Shown piece by piece: positions 17,603 through 26,447 of a stretch of DNA of 64,000 bases (position 1 is the stretch's first letter; each line of letters opens with the position of its first letter). The translations under genes were made by a program, and so were the position numbers. Under the pieces are notes generated by a model. It was not told the origin of the DNA, ran no database searches, and saw nothing but the letters and a program-made list of their open reading frames with translations. Where the stretch lies: contig NZ_PDZB01000012.1 in NCBI RefSeq assembly GCF_002743335.1, forward strand, positions 29,149-93,148. Direction: 5' to 3'. Source of the stretch: Sporosarcina sp. P32b. Lineage in GTDB: Bacteria > Bacillota > Bacilli > Bacillales_A > Planococcaceae.

Positions 17603-17760
17603 GACCGACCGCCGTACGTATTGAGCGGTTATACGACCAGTATGATCGCCTACGGAGCATGATAGAGCGGTCGTGCGTGCTGATAGAGCACTCAGACACT
17701 GTCTTAGAGCGGTTGACCGAACACTATGATCGCTTAATACGAATTAATGAGCGAAAGCGC
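17603..17760 (+). repeat. Degenerate 21-bp tandem repeat array with heptad coding potential
   Basis: Seven GAGCG/GATCG-type units start at 17623, 17644, 17665, 17686, 17707, 17728 and 17749, all exactly 21 bp apart; an eighth, off by one base, may lie at 17603. In the frame of the GAG codons the array reads without stop as IERLYDQ, YDRLRSM, IERSCVL, IEHSDTV, LERLTEH, YDRLIRI and NERKR, a seven-residue repeat. There is no convincing start codon or ribosome site. The same motif appears at 63690-63810. Confidence 0.75.
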
Positions 17761-17790
17761 ACAACACTCTTCTACCCACTACAAAATATC

Positions 17791-17841
17791 AAAACAAAAC
17801 AGTCACCTGCAGATATACCCTGCCGGTGACTGTTTTGTTTT
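17791..17841. terminator. Bidirectional terminator
   Basis: A perfect 17-bp stem (17791-17807 with 17825-17841) starts with AAAAC and ends with GTTTT. It serves the leftward flavoprotein gene and possibly the rightward importer operon. Confidence 0.85.
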
Positions 17842-17848
17842 GATTTAA

Positions 17849-19081
17849 TTAATCCATCCAAGGAACTTCGATCATTGTACGGCCGATCCACTCACGCAGC
17901 ACTTCGTTTGTTGGTCCCATAATAGCACCAGCACGTCCATCGCGTACGAACTTCTCTACCTGACCTGTCATATATCCACGGCCACCAGACACTTGCAACG
18001 CGGAATTGGTAACATCAATTACCATATCTGCTGCATGCGTCTTCAGCTGCCATAATGGATATAAACACTCCGATAATTCTTTACCTTCTTTATTGCAACG
18101 ATCTAGCGCTTCTGCTGTACGATACAACATACTACGTGCGCTATCCACTTTGATCTGCGCCTTCGCCAACTCATGACGAATGACTTGGTAATCTGTAACG
18201 GATGATCCCGTATCCGCGTGTACTCTGCGTTTAGCACCATCTGTTGCCATATTCAAAGCACCTTGTGCAATACCAACCCAACAAGCTGCTGAACCTAGTA
18301 AGAATAGAGGATCAATCGTGTTGTCGTTGAAATAACCCATGCCACCTTCGCCACCGATACGGTTTTCAAGAGCTACTTGCACATCTTTAAAGTTCATCGG
18401 ACCGCTTGCGTTTCCGCGTAATCCCATTGCATCGAACGGGAATGCTTCAACTCCCGGCTGATCATTTTCGACCAATAAAAACATTAAATTATCCGGATTA
18501 TCTGTTTCAGGAGATGTCGTTGCAACTAAATAAAAGTCTGCTTCTCCACCACTTGTAACGAATGACTTTTCAGCGTCAAGCAAATAACCATTTACATTTC
18601 GTATCGCTTTACTACCGATATTCCAGAAGTGACCCCCTGTCGCTCTTTCACTAAACGCTAGGCCACCGATTTGTCCTTCACGCAAGCGTGGTAATAGACG
18701 CTGACGCTGTTCTTCTGTTCCCGCTTCATAGATCGTATGCGCTGTAGTCATATGCATAACCCAGCACATCGTCGTAGATGGGCAATAATGCGCAAAGCTT
18801 TCGGAAAGTACTGCAAATGCTGTGAATCCGTCTTTCAGACCACCCGCTTCAACCGGGATGGTAACAGCCGAATAACCAGACTTCGCAACTTCACGTAAAC
18901 TTTCACGTGGATAACTTCTCTCTTGATCAGAAATAAGTGCACGCGGCAGCAATTCTTTCTTGCCTAACGCATGTGCAGCTTTTTGTAATTCTTCATGCCC
19001 TTCTGGACAAGTCCACCATTCAGGAATTTGCATAATTCCATCTTGTTGTTTTTGTTTTTCCATCATAGCACTTTTTACCAA
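17849..19081 (-). CDS. Acyl-CoA dehydrogenase-superfamily flavoprotein lacking the catalytic Glu
   Basis: A 410-residue protein with the three-part acyl-CoA dehydrogenase fold: an N-terminal helical domain, a middle beta domain (GGLAFSERATGGHF, then VTSGGEADFYLVATT) and a C-terminal helical domain ending GGRGYMTGQVEKFVRDGRAG. Where true dehydrogenases carry the catalytic glutamate in an EGTNE motif, this one reads GPTNE (Gly389). That favours a flavin monooxygenase or another side branch (YdbM or DszC-like) over a dehydrogenase. TTG 19081 is preferred as start because GGAG lies eight bases upstream. A single-gene unit. Confidence 0.75.
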   Translation of the reverse strand: MVKSAMMEKQKQQDGIMQIPEWWTCPEGHEELQKAAHALGKKELLPRALISDQERSYPRESLREVAKSGYSAVTIPVEAGGLKDGFTAFAVLSESFAHYCPSTTMCWVMHMTTAHTIYEAGTEEQRQRLLPRLREGQIGGLAFSERATGGHFWNIGSKAIRNVNGYLLDAEKSFVTSGGEADFYLVATTSPETDNPDNLMFLLVENDQPGVEAFPFDAMGLRGNASGPMNFKDVQVALENRIGGEGGMGYFNDNTIDPLFLLGSAACWVGIAQGALNMATDGAKRRVHADTGSSVTDYQVIRHELAKAQIKVDSARSMLYRTAEALDRCNKEGKELSECLYPLWQLKTHAADMVIDVTNSALQVSGGRGYMTGQVEKFVRDGRAGAIMGPTNEVLREWIGRTMIEVPWMD

Positions 19082-19460
19082 AATTACCACTCCATTTTAT
19101 CATTTACCTACTTTTCTATTAGCAAGCAAGCAGGCTGTTCTCTATCAACATTATCACGTTTTATTAAATAGTAAAGATTGATCCATAAAATAACTACCTT
19201 TTTTATTTTAAATTAAAATAAAATATCTAATGAATCCATTCAATTTATCATAAATATTTGTAGCGTTCTCTCATAAATAAAATGCATAAAACATTGAAAA
19301 CACTATACTGCATATGATGTAACAGTCATTTCAATTCCTTAATATCCATCCGAACCTTAATCACTTTTTTATTCAAATATTACTTATTTGATAAATTTAG
19401 ACACATTTATATTAAAAGCTATAAAAACACGCAAGTATTACGGGCAGTACGGTAAAATGC

Positions 19461-19466
19461 TATAAT
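19461..19466 (+). promoter_or_regulatory. Extended -10 promoter of the lipoprotein gene
   Basis: TGCTATAAT (-10 at 19461-19466) carries the TGN extension. The -35 position (TTACGG) is weak. The rest of the 413-bp AT-rich gap 19082-19494 shows nothing else I can name. Confidence 0.5.
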
Positions 19467-19494
19467 AAATTATAAAGAGAAGGAGGCGTATGCG

Positions 19495-20097
19495 ATGAAA
19501 AGATGGATGAGTATAACGATTTTAAGCTGCCTATTATTTCTCAGTGCATGTGCAGCAACCGACACGAATAAATTGACGATACCTGAACTTACAGATCGTG
19601 AAAAACAAATACTTGAAACAGCTGCTAATACTGCATTTGTCTTTGATTATACAGCCGATCAAAACTATAAAAAGGTTACTCTTTGGGTAGAAAAATACAA
19701 AAAAGGGAAGAAAGTTGCAGAACCGATCAGCGAGCTATCCACTCCAATGCCCGGAGAGTCAACGAAGGGTAGCATCGTGTTGACAGTCACACAAACACTC
19801 GAAGAAGAACTATTATTCTCAGCAAGTGTTAGTGACGCTAAGGGCGCTGCAAGTGTTAGTAATCAAGAAGAACTGAAGGCATTGAAGGACATGGCCACTT
19901 TATTTAATACCAATCCACAAGAAGGTTTACTTCTATCGGATAATATGTTGTTGGCGGGTATCATCTACACATCTACAACAGAAGGTTCGCCAACAAGCAC
20001 ATTGTCGTCCGATTTCTACGAACAAAAAGAAGGATACTTGGATGAATTAAAAGAATACGACGTAGTATACGTTTTACGGGCTTCATTTGAAAAATAA
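19495..20097 (+). CDS. Lipoprotein of unknown function
   Basis: A 200-residue protein with a clear lipoprotein signal: MKRWMS, a hydrophobic stretch, then the lipobox LSAC with Cys19. The mature part is soluble and begins with a polar segment, followed by a beta-rich region (KKVTLWVEKYKKGKKVAEP...GSIVLTVTQTLEEELLFSASV). I recognise no domain. AAGGAGG lies eight bases before the ATG. It is monocistronic with a perfect terminator and is probably anchored to the outer face of the membrane. Confidence 0.75.
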   Translation: MKRWMSITILSCLLFLSACAATDTNKLTIPELTDREKQILETAANTAFVFDYTADQNYKKVTLWVEKYKKGKKVAEPISELSTPMPGESTKGSIVLTVTQTLEEELLFSASVSDAKGAASVSNQEELKALKDMATLFNTNPQEGLLLSDNMLLAGIIYTSTTEGSPTSTLSSDFYEQKEGYLDELKEYDVVYVLRASFEK

Positions 20098-20100
20098 AAA

Positions 20101-20139
20101 AACTGGACGACAAGTTCACTACTTGTCGTCCAGTTCTTT
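20101..20139. terminator. Bidirectional terminator
   Basis: A perfect 15-bp stem (20101-20115 with 20121-20135) with A's on the left, giving a seven-T tract for the leftward yqeY gene and a weaker T-rich end for the lipoprotein gene. Confidence 0.85.
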
Positions 20140-20148
20140 ATTCATAAT

Positions 20149-20586
20149 TCAATTCTGTAAATACTCTTTAACTGCCTGCGAAACTGTCTTTCCTTCCGCA
20201 CGACCAGCCACTTCCTTCATTACAACGCCAATTGTCTGACCCATTGACGCGTCTTTTGAAATACCTAATGAAGCAATCAATTCTTTTACTTCTTCCACAT
20301 TCATCTGTTTCGGCAAATAAGATTCCACAATCGCAATCTTCGCTTTTTCTGCTTCCACGATGTCTTCACGATTAGCTTTTTGACCTTCATCGAGCGATTG
20401 TTTGGTTTGCTTAAGCTCACGCTGAACGATTTTGATTTCTTCTTCTTTCGTCAGTTCGCGCTTTAATTCAATCGATTCATTTTGTAGACCTGCGCGCAAT
20501 AAATTAATGACACCCTTCTTCATTGTGTCTTTTTCCTTCATCGCTGTTCTTATATCGGCCATTAAACGATCTTTTAATTCTGACAT
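20149..20586 (-). CDS. yqeY: GatB/YqeY domain protein
   Basis: A 145-residue soluble helical protein of the YqeY family, starting MSELKDRLMADIRTAMKEKD with the typical middle segment KAKIAIVESYLPKQMNVEEVKELI and the end GRAEGKTVSQAVKEYL. It resembles the tail domain of GatB and may touch tRNA, but its role is not established. In many Bacillales it lies next to rpsU; here no rpsU is in view, since the gene start faces the topB leader region. GAGGG precedes the ATG. Confidence 0.88.
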   Translation of the reverse strand: MSELKDRLMADIRTAMKEKDTMKKGVINLLRAGLQNESIELKRELTKEEEIKIVQRELKQTKQSLDEGQKANREDIVEAEKAKIAIVESYLPKQMNVEEVKELIASLGISKDASMGQTIGVVMKEVAGRAEGKTVSQAVKEYLQN

Positions 20587-20801
20587 GGAAATCCCTCGTT
20601 TCTATAGTGTTACTTACAGTATACAAAAAAGTCATACGTTCAGTCTTGTATTCTTACTCCGTCTGAAATACCGATCTCTTTTTCGAGGTCAGCTTTACTT
20701 TTCGCTTTGCATCTTCTATATCTCTCTTAATGAACTCACAAAACGTATACGTCCGCCTTAATTGACGAAACTTCCGCTCTGGTTTACACTTTTTAGTAAG
20801 T

Positions 20802-20880
20802 AACTCCTTCATATAGCATAAGGTCCGAAACCTTATCTGTTGGGGGAGTTTTTCGACATGTATGTAAAAAAGGAGTTCAT
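20802..20880 (+). promoter_or_regulatory. Structured leader of topB with a possible Shine-Dalgarno switch
   Basis: AACTCC (20802) can pair with GGAGTT at 20845-20850, enclosing a hairpin ATAAGGT/ACCTTAT and ending in TTTTTC, which would act as a terminator. The same AACTCCTT (20802-20809) is also exactly complementary to AAGGAGTT (20870-20877), the topB ribosome site. The two pairings exclude each other. Confidence 0.4.
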
Positions 20881-20883
20881 TAT

Positions 20884-23076
20884 ATGAAAAAAAGTGTAGT
20901 ACTGGCGGAGAAACCTTCCGTAGCACGGGATATTGCCCGTGTGCTGAACTGCAATAAAAAAGGTAACGGCTATTTAGAAGGCGATAAGTATATCGTGACG
21001 TGGGCGCTCGGACACCTAGTGACGCTTGCTGACCCAGAAAATTACGATACGAAATTCAAGACATGGAAACTCGATGATCTGCCGATGATGCCCGAGGACT
21101 TGAAACTTACGGTCATCAAACAAACGAGTAGACAATACAATGCCGTAAAAGCGCAACTGCTTCGCACGGATGTTTCAGATATTATTATCGGTACAGACGC
21201 TGGACGTGAAGGAGAATTAGTTGCTCGTTGGATTATCGAAAAAGCGAAGGTTAAGAAGCCAATCAAACGACTATGGATTTCATCCGTCACGGACAAAGCA
21301 ATTAAAGATGGTTTCGCGCAGTTAAAACCAGGTAAAGCGTATGAAAATTTATTTGAAGCAGCAGTCGCACGTTCTGAAGCCGATTGGTATATCGGTCTGA
21401 ATGCTACGCGTGCACTAACAACCAAGTTTAATGCACAGCTTAACTGCGGACGTGTACAAACACCTGTCGTCGCAATTATTGCACAGCGTGAGGAAGAGAT
21501 TAATACCTTCCGCCCCAAAACATTTTATGGTGTCGAAGCGCAATCTGACTCGAAACTAAAACTGACTTGGCAAAATGCAAAAACAAGCGATACTCGTTCA
21601 TTTGACCGTGACAAACTATCAGCTATTGTCAAAAAGGTCGATGGGAAACAAGCGGTAATTGAAAATGTCGAGAAGAAAGCAAAAAAAACATTCTCACCTG
21701 GTCTGTACGATTTAACTGAATTACAGCGTGACGCCAACAAAATGTTCGGATACTCAGCAAAAGATACACTTAACATTATGCAGAAATTATACGAACAGCA
21801 TAAATTACTAACCTATCCACGAACCGACTCACGTTTCCTTTCAAGCGACCTCGTTGCAACACTTCCTGAGCGTTTGAAAACAGTGGGTATAGGTGAATAC
21901 CGTACACTTGCGAATAAAATACTAAAGAAACCAATCAAAACGAGTAAATCATTCGTTGATGACAGCAAAGTATCTGATCACCACGCAATCATTCCGACAG
22001 AAGAAATCGTATTTCTTGATAAATTGTCTGATCGCGAGCGAAAAATTTATGATCTGGTTGTCAAACGTTTCTTAGCTGTTCTGTTCCCAGCACATGAATA
22101 CGAACAAATAACAGTTCATGCAAAAATAGCAGATGAACGGTTCTCAGCACGCGGTAAAACGATTTTGTCTGCTGGTTGGAAAGAAGTTTACAATAATCAA
22201 TTTGACGAAGAAGAAGTTGAACAAGATACGAAAGAACAACTGTTACCTAAACTCGCTGCAGGCGATAAGCTCGACATTAAACTTATTAAAGAAACATCGG
22301 GACAAACGAAGCCCCCTGCCAGATTCAATGAAGCTACTTTATTATCCGCCATGGAAAACCCGACGAAATATATGGGCACACAGGATAAAAAATTGGCTGA
22401 CACATTGAAATCCACAGGCGGACTCGGAACGGTCGCAACACGTGCTGATATTATCGACAAACTTTTTAACTCCTTCCTGATTGAAAAACGCGGGAAAGAT
22501 ATCCACGTCACGAACAAAGGAAAACAGTTGCTCGAATTAGTACCGGATGAATTGAAATCTCCTTTACTGACAGCTGAATGGGAACTGAAGTTAGAGCAGA
22601 TTGCCAAAGGTCAACTGAAAAAAGAAGATTTCATTAATGAAATGAAAGGCTATACAAAAGAAATTGTTTCAGAGATTAAAGCGAGTGAAGCAAAGTTTAA
22701 ACATGATAACATTTCCACGAAAACATGTCCTGACTGTGGGAAGCCGATGCTTGAAGTAAACGGTAAGCATGGCAAGATGCTCGTTTGTCAGGATCGTGAG
22801 TGTGGCCACCGTAAAAATGTCTCTCGCGTCACGAACGCACGTTGTCCACAGTGTAAGAAGAAGATGGAGTTGCGCGGTGAAGGTGAAGGACAGATCTTTA
22901 CATGCAAGTGCGGATACCGCGAAAAGCTCTCGGTATTCAAGGCACGACGCGAGAAGGATTCAAAAGGCAAAGTGAACAAGCGCGATGTGCAGAAGTATTT
23001 GAAGAAGAACGACGAAGACGAACCGGTAAACAACCCATTCGCAGATGCATTGAAAGGTTTGAAACTGGACGACTAA
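20884..23076 (+). CDS. topB: DNA topoisomerase III
   Basis: A 730-residue type IA topoisomerase that relaxes and decatenates DNA by passing a strand through a transient single-strand break. The N-terminal Toprim domain shows LAEKPSVARDIARVL and GTDAGREGEL. The catalytic tyrosine is in TYPRTDSR near residue 315. The C-terminus carries two cysteine clusters (CPDCGKPM with a later CQDRECGH, and CPQCKKKM with CKCG) and a basic tail. Length and motifs match chromosomal Bacillus TopB. AAGGAG precedes ATG 20884. A second, diverged topoisomerase III lies at 55345. Confidence 0.93.
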   Translation: MKKSVVLAEKPSVARDIARVLNCNKKGNGYLEGDKYIVTWALGHLVTLADPENYDTKFKTWKLDDLPMMPEDLKLTVIKQTSRQYNAVKAQLLRTDVSDIIIGTDAGREGELVARWIIEKAKVKKPIKRLWISSVTDKAIKDGFAQLKPGKAYENLFEAAVARSEADWYIGLNATRALTTKFNAQLNCGRVQTPVVAIIAQREEEINTFRPKTFYGVEAQSDSKLKLTWQNAKTSDTRSFDRDKLSAIVKKVDGKQAVIENVEKKAKKTFSPGLYDLTELQRDANKMFGYSAKDTLNIMQKLYEQHKLLTYPRTDSRFLSSDLVATLPERLKTVGIGEYRTLANKILKKPIKTSKSFVDDSKVSDHHAIIPTEEIVFLDKLSDRERKIYDLVVKRFLAVLFPAHEYEQITVHAKIADERFSARGKTILSAGWKEVYNNQFDEEEVEQDTKEQLLPKLAAGDKLDIKLIKETSGQTKPPARFNEATLLSAMENPTKYMGTQDKKLADTLKSTGGLGTVATRADIIDKLFNSFLIEKRGKDIHVTNKGKQLLELVPDELKSPLLTAEWELKLEQIAKGQLKKEDFINEMKGYTKEIVSEIKASEAKFKHDNISTKTCPDCGKPMLEVNGKHGKMLVCQDRECGHRKNVSRVTNARCPQCKKKMELRGEGEGQIFTCKCGYREKLSVFKARREKDSKGKVNKRDVQKYLKKNDEDEPVNNPFADALKGLKLDD

Positions 23077-23229
23077 TTTTAGAGGGATAGGCTGATATTT
23101 GTGTTGGGCATTGAAGTTAGTATTGTAATTACTCTGAACCTCAGTACTTGAACTTAAATTAGTCAAAACATAACCAAAATTCACATGCAACCTACAGTGA
23201 GCGATCTAAGTACCTCCATTATCAACGTA

Positions 23230-23393
23230 GGATGGAAGCGGTAGCTGGGGGCGACTCGGGGAGGATCAACGAGAGCGGTAGCGAAGGACGGCTTTTGCGA
23301 GTAAAAGCGTAGCGTTAGGAGTATGCACTTTTATAAGTTGCATTTAAGTAAGCCACGCCCTCCGGAAAGCGTCCCCAGCTGGAGCTTTCATCC
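23230..23393. repeat. Long imperfect inverted repeat, MITE-like element
   Basis: The left arm starts at 23230 with GGATGGAAGCGGTAGCTGGG, and its near-complement ends at 23393 with CCAGCTGGAGCTTTCATCC. The whole 164-bp stretch is GC-rich compared with its surroundings, contains repeated AGCGGTAGCGAAGGA/AAAGCGTAGCG-type words and has no reading frame. It lies in the 416-bp gap between topB and proS. Confidence 0.55.
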
Positions 23394-23444
23394 CATCACA
23401 CTCACAAACTCACTCTCTACAGCATTTCAACTTAACATCACCAA

Positions 23445-23481
23445 AAAAGCTGTCTCACGAAGTTTTCGTGGGACAGCTTTT
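23445..23481 (-). terminator. Terminator of proS
   Basis: A 17-bp stem (AAAAGCTGTC... with GGACAGCTTTT) lies just after the proS stop on the minus strand. Confidence 0.87.
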
Positions 23482-23492
23482 GATTTTTTCTA

Positions 23493-24929
23493 TTAGTAAG
23501 CCCTCGCAAACCAAACCGTATGCTTCGACTCATTTCCACAATTAATACAAGTGGACTTCTCTGCTGGTGGGTCAAACGGAATATTACGTGTCGTAAATTT
23601 CGTTTCATCTTTGACATGTTCTTCACATGCATCATCGCCACACCAGCCTGCAAGGATCCAGCCTGGAGTTACTTCGTTAGTCGCACTCTCTTCAATATGC
23701 TTCTTCAACTCATCTAGCGTATCGATGTTCGTATGAGAATTTTCGTCACGGAACACACGAGCATTTTCAAGCAAACGCTTTTGCATCGTCTGTAGTTCTT
23801 GCTCGATGCTAGCTACAGCTTCAGCCAGACTAACAGCCACTTTCTCGCCACCGTCACGCGCTTTCATTAATGCTTGATCATTTTCAAGATCACGTGGTCC
23901 AAGTTCTAGACGTACCGGGACACCTTTTAATTCGTACTCGTTAAATTTGAAACCTGGAGACTGATCCGAATCGTCTAAACGTACGCGGATTCCTTTAGAT
24001 TTTAACTCTGCATAGATTTCATCCAGTTTTTCCATTATTGCAGGATTCTTCTTCCAAGGTCCAACTGGGATTAGCACGACTTGTGTCGGTGCAACGCGTG
24101 GAGGCAACACAAGACCTTGCTCGTCACCATGGACCATGATAACAGAGCCGATCAAGCGTGTTGACGTACCCCAAGATGTTGTATGCACGAACTGGTGCTT
24201 GTTTTCTTTAGTTAAGTATTTGATATCAAATGCTTCTGCAAATTTTGTGCCGAGATAATGTGAAGTTCCGGCTTGTACTGCTTTACCATCTTTCATCATT
24301 GCTTCGATCGAGAATGTATCAATTGCACCCGCGAAACGCTCAGACGGTGTTTTCTGACCATCATAGACTGGAATCGCAAGTAAGTCTTCAACAACTTCTT
24401 TGTAGATTTCCAGCATTTGCATCGTTTCATGACGTGCTTCTTCTTCATCTACGTGTGCAGTATGTCCTTCTTGCCACAAGAATTCAGACGTACGAATGAA
24501 TGGTAGCGTCTTTTTCTCCCAGCGGAATACGTTTGCCCACTGGTTGATCAGTACAGGAAGGTCACGATAGCTTTTGATCCAGTCAGAATACAAATGACCA
24601 ATCATCGTTTCAGACGTTGGACGTAGCGCCAAACGTTCTTCCAATTTCTCGCCCGCGGCTTCTGTTACCCATGGCAATTCTGGAGAAAATCCTTCGATAT
24701 GATCTTTTTCTTTTTCGAAAAATGACTCTGGAATTAGCATAGGGAAATAAGCGTTACGGTGACCCGTCTCTTTAAAGCGACGATTCATTTCATCCTGAAT
24801 ATGCTCCCAGATTTCATAGCCGTCCGGTTTAAACGCGATACATCCACGCACTGGTGTATAATCCATCAAATCCGCTTTCTGGATCGTATCGATGTACCAT
24901 TTCGTAAAATCATTTTGCTGATTGCTCAT
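23493..24929 (-). CDS. proS: Prolyl-tRNA synthetase (type without editing insertion)
   Basis: A 478-residue class II synthetase that charges tRNA-Pro. Motif 2 appears in FRWEKKTLPFIRTSEF and motif 3 in TSTRLIGSVIMVHGDEQGL. There is no INS editing domain between them. The C-terminus has a cysteine-containing domain (WCGDDACEEH, CINCGNESKHT) and ends in tyrosine. These traits identify the eukaryote/archaeal-like ProRS, which in several Bacillales coexists with a longer bacterial-type ProRS. AAGGAGG precedes ATG 24929. I saw no T-box upstream, unlike leuA. Confidence 0.92.
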   Translation of the reverse strand: MSNQQNDFTKWYIDTIQKADLMDYTPVRGCIAFKPDGYEIWEHIQDEMNRRFKETGHRNAYFPMLIPESFFEKEKDHIEGFSPELPWVTEAAGEKLEERLALRPTSETMIGHLYSDWIKSYRDLPVLINQWANVFRWEKKTLPFIRTSEFLWQEGHTAHVDEEEARHETMQMLEIYKEVVEDLLAIPVYDGQKTPSERFAGAIDTFSIEAMMKDGKAVQAGTSHYLGTKFAEAFDIKYLTKENKHQFVHTTSWGTSTRLIGSVIMVHGDEQGLVLPPRVAPTQVVLIPVGPWKKNPAIMEKLDEIYAELKSKGIRVRLDDSDQSPGFKFNEYELKGVPVRLELGPRDLENDQALMKARDGGEKVAVSLAEAVASIEQELQTMQKRLLENARVFRDENSHTNIDTLDELKKHIEESATNEVTPGWILAGWCGDDACEEHVKDETKFTTRNIPFDPPAEKSTCINCGNESKHTVWFARAY

Positions 24930-25051
24930 TACTTTATTTCCTCCTTAGTAAAAACCGCACTCTTGTTATTCCATACTGTTAATCATATAACAAATCAAGC
25001 ATTCCTACAATTGAATGCGGTCACAATGCATGTCTAACCTCTTAAACCCCA

Positions 25052-25083
25052 TAAAAAAACTGCCCTCAATGAAGAGGACAGCC
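25052..25083 (-). terminator. Terminator of the DAACS gene
   Basis: On the minus strand GCTGTCCTC pairs with GAGGGCAGT and runs into seven T. Confidence 0.8.
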
Positions 25084-25088
25084 TGCGA

Positions 25089-26378
25089 TTACACTAATTT
25101 TTCTTCTGCAAAGACAAATTGTGGTTCGCGCTCTACTTTCACAGTATCCTCACCGAAGCGACCTTCCCACTTCGACATGACCACTGTTGCAAGTGCGTTT
25201 CCGATTACGTTCACTACCGTACGTGCCATATCTAGCAAACGGTCAATTCCCGCGATAAACGCTAAACCTTCAAGCGGAATCCCTACTGTGCCAAGCGTCG
25301 CAAGTAACACGACAAATGAAACGCCAGGTACGCCAGCAATCCCTTTAGACGTAATCATCAACACTAACACTAACGTGATTTGCTCCATAATACTCAACTG
25401 AATGCCATACATTTGTGCAATGAACATAGCCGCCAATGCTTGGTAAAGAGTAGATCCGTCTAGGTTAAATGAATATCCTGTTGGCACTACGAAAGATACG
25501 ATATCTTTCGGGCTACCGAACTTCTCCATTTTCTCCATCACTTTCGGTAACACCGTCTCCGAACTAGACGTAGAAAACGCTAGAATCAATTCGTCTTTCA
25601 AGATCTTCATGAAGTGGAAGATATTCACGCCAACCATCTTCGCGATCCCACCTAACACGACGATGATGAAGAATATCATCGTTGCATATACAAGAACCAT
25701 TAATTTACCCATCGGAATGAGTGATTCTAAACCGAATTTGGATACCGTTACACCAATTAACGCGAATACGCCAAACGGTGCAAATTTCATAATCATATTC
25801 GTTACCCAGAACATTGCGTCTGCGACTCCTTGGAAAACATCCAGTACCGGTTTGCCGCGCTCCCCGATTGCCGCTACACCTAATCCGAATAACACAGAGA
25901 AGAAAATGATTGGCAACATATCACCATTCGCCATCGAGTCTACAATATTACTTGGTACGATGCCGACTAACACATCCATGAAGCCGCCATTTTGCACTTC
26001 TTCTGTCGTTTCTACATATTGCGAGATGTCACCTTTTTCAAGAGAAGACATATCGATGCCTTCACCTGGCTTGAAAATATTTGCTGACATAAGACCAACA
26101 ATAATCGCAATCGTTGTTACAATTTCAAAATATAAAAGCGTTTTACCGCCAAGTTTACCTAATTTCTTAATATCACCTGTACCTGCAACGCCGATTACTA
26201 GCGTGGAAATAATAATAGGTACCACAATCATTTTAATCATATTGATGAACATCGTGCCGATTGGCTGTAAGTATCTCTCTACATTAGGATTACCATAGAA
26301 GATTGCACCGACTGCAATACCTAAAACCAATCCAATTAATATTTGGTAAGCCAAAGACAATTTAAATATCTTTTTCAT
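25089..26378 (-). CDS. Dicarboxylate/amino acid:cation symporter (DAACS, GltP/DctP-like)
   Basis: A 429-residue sodium- or proton-coupled importer for glutamate, aspartate or C4-dicarboxylates. The transport-core motifs are present: the serine-rich hairpin FSTSSSETVLP, the NLDGS motif in GYSFNLDGSTLYQ, the second hairpin SKGIAGVPG and the helix MARTVVNVIGNALA. AAGGGGG lies seven bases upstream of the ATG. A cre-like site and a triple TTGTAG repeat precede it, and a GlnK/GlnL-like two-component system lies directly upstream, so induction by substrate and catabolite control are both likely. Confidence 0.9.
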   Translation of the reverse strand: MKKIFKLSLAYQILIGLVLGIAVGAIFYGNPNVERYLQPIGTMFINMIKMIVVPIIISTLVIGVAGTGDIKKLGKLGGKTLLYFEIVTTIAIIVGLMSANIFKPGEGIDMSSLEKGDISQYVETTEEVQNGGFMDVLVGIVPSNIVDSMANGDMLPIIFFSVLFGLGVAAIGERGKPVLDVFQGVADAMFWVTNMIMKFAPFGVFALIGVTVSKFGLESLIPMGKLMVLVYATMIFFIIVVLGGIAKMVGVNIFHFMKILKDELILAFSTSSSETVLPKVMEKMEKFGSPKDIVSFVVPTGYSFNLDGSTLYQALAAMFIAQMYGIQLSIMEQITLVLVLMITSKGIAGVPGVSFVVLLATLGTVGIPLEGLAFIAGIDRLLDMARTVVNVIGNALATVVMSKWEGRFGEDTVKVEREPQFVFAEEKLV

Positions 26379-26402
26379 CGATAATCCCCCTTAGATGTTC
26401 TC

Positions 26403-26416
26403 TGAAAACGCTTTCT
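26403..26416. promoter_or_regulatory. cre-like site (CcpA) before the DAACS gene
   Basis: TGAAAACGCTTTCT matches the cre consensus TGWNANCGNTNWCA at every position but the last. It lies 25 bp before the start codon, a position suited to repression. Confidence 0.55.
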
Positions 26417-26447
26417 TTCAGTAACTTATTCATATCTTACGGGGGCC

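Noticed and set aside
17307..17699. Minus-strand frame covering the 21-bp repeats
   Set aside because: It runs across the end of the importer gene and has no start signal; the plus-strand heptad frame is the better reading of the repeats.
17600..17760. CRISPR array
   Set aside because: The units are degenerate, 21 bp in total with no unique spacers of fixed length, and no cas genes are nearby.
20654..20926. 90-residue minus-strand frame over the topB leader
   Set aside because: It has no ribosome site and overlaps the topB start and its structured leader.
24930..25050. T-box before proS
   Set aside because: The leader is too short and has no AGAGTGG-type T-box sequence or terminator.
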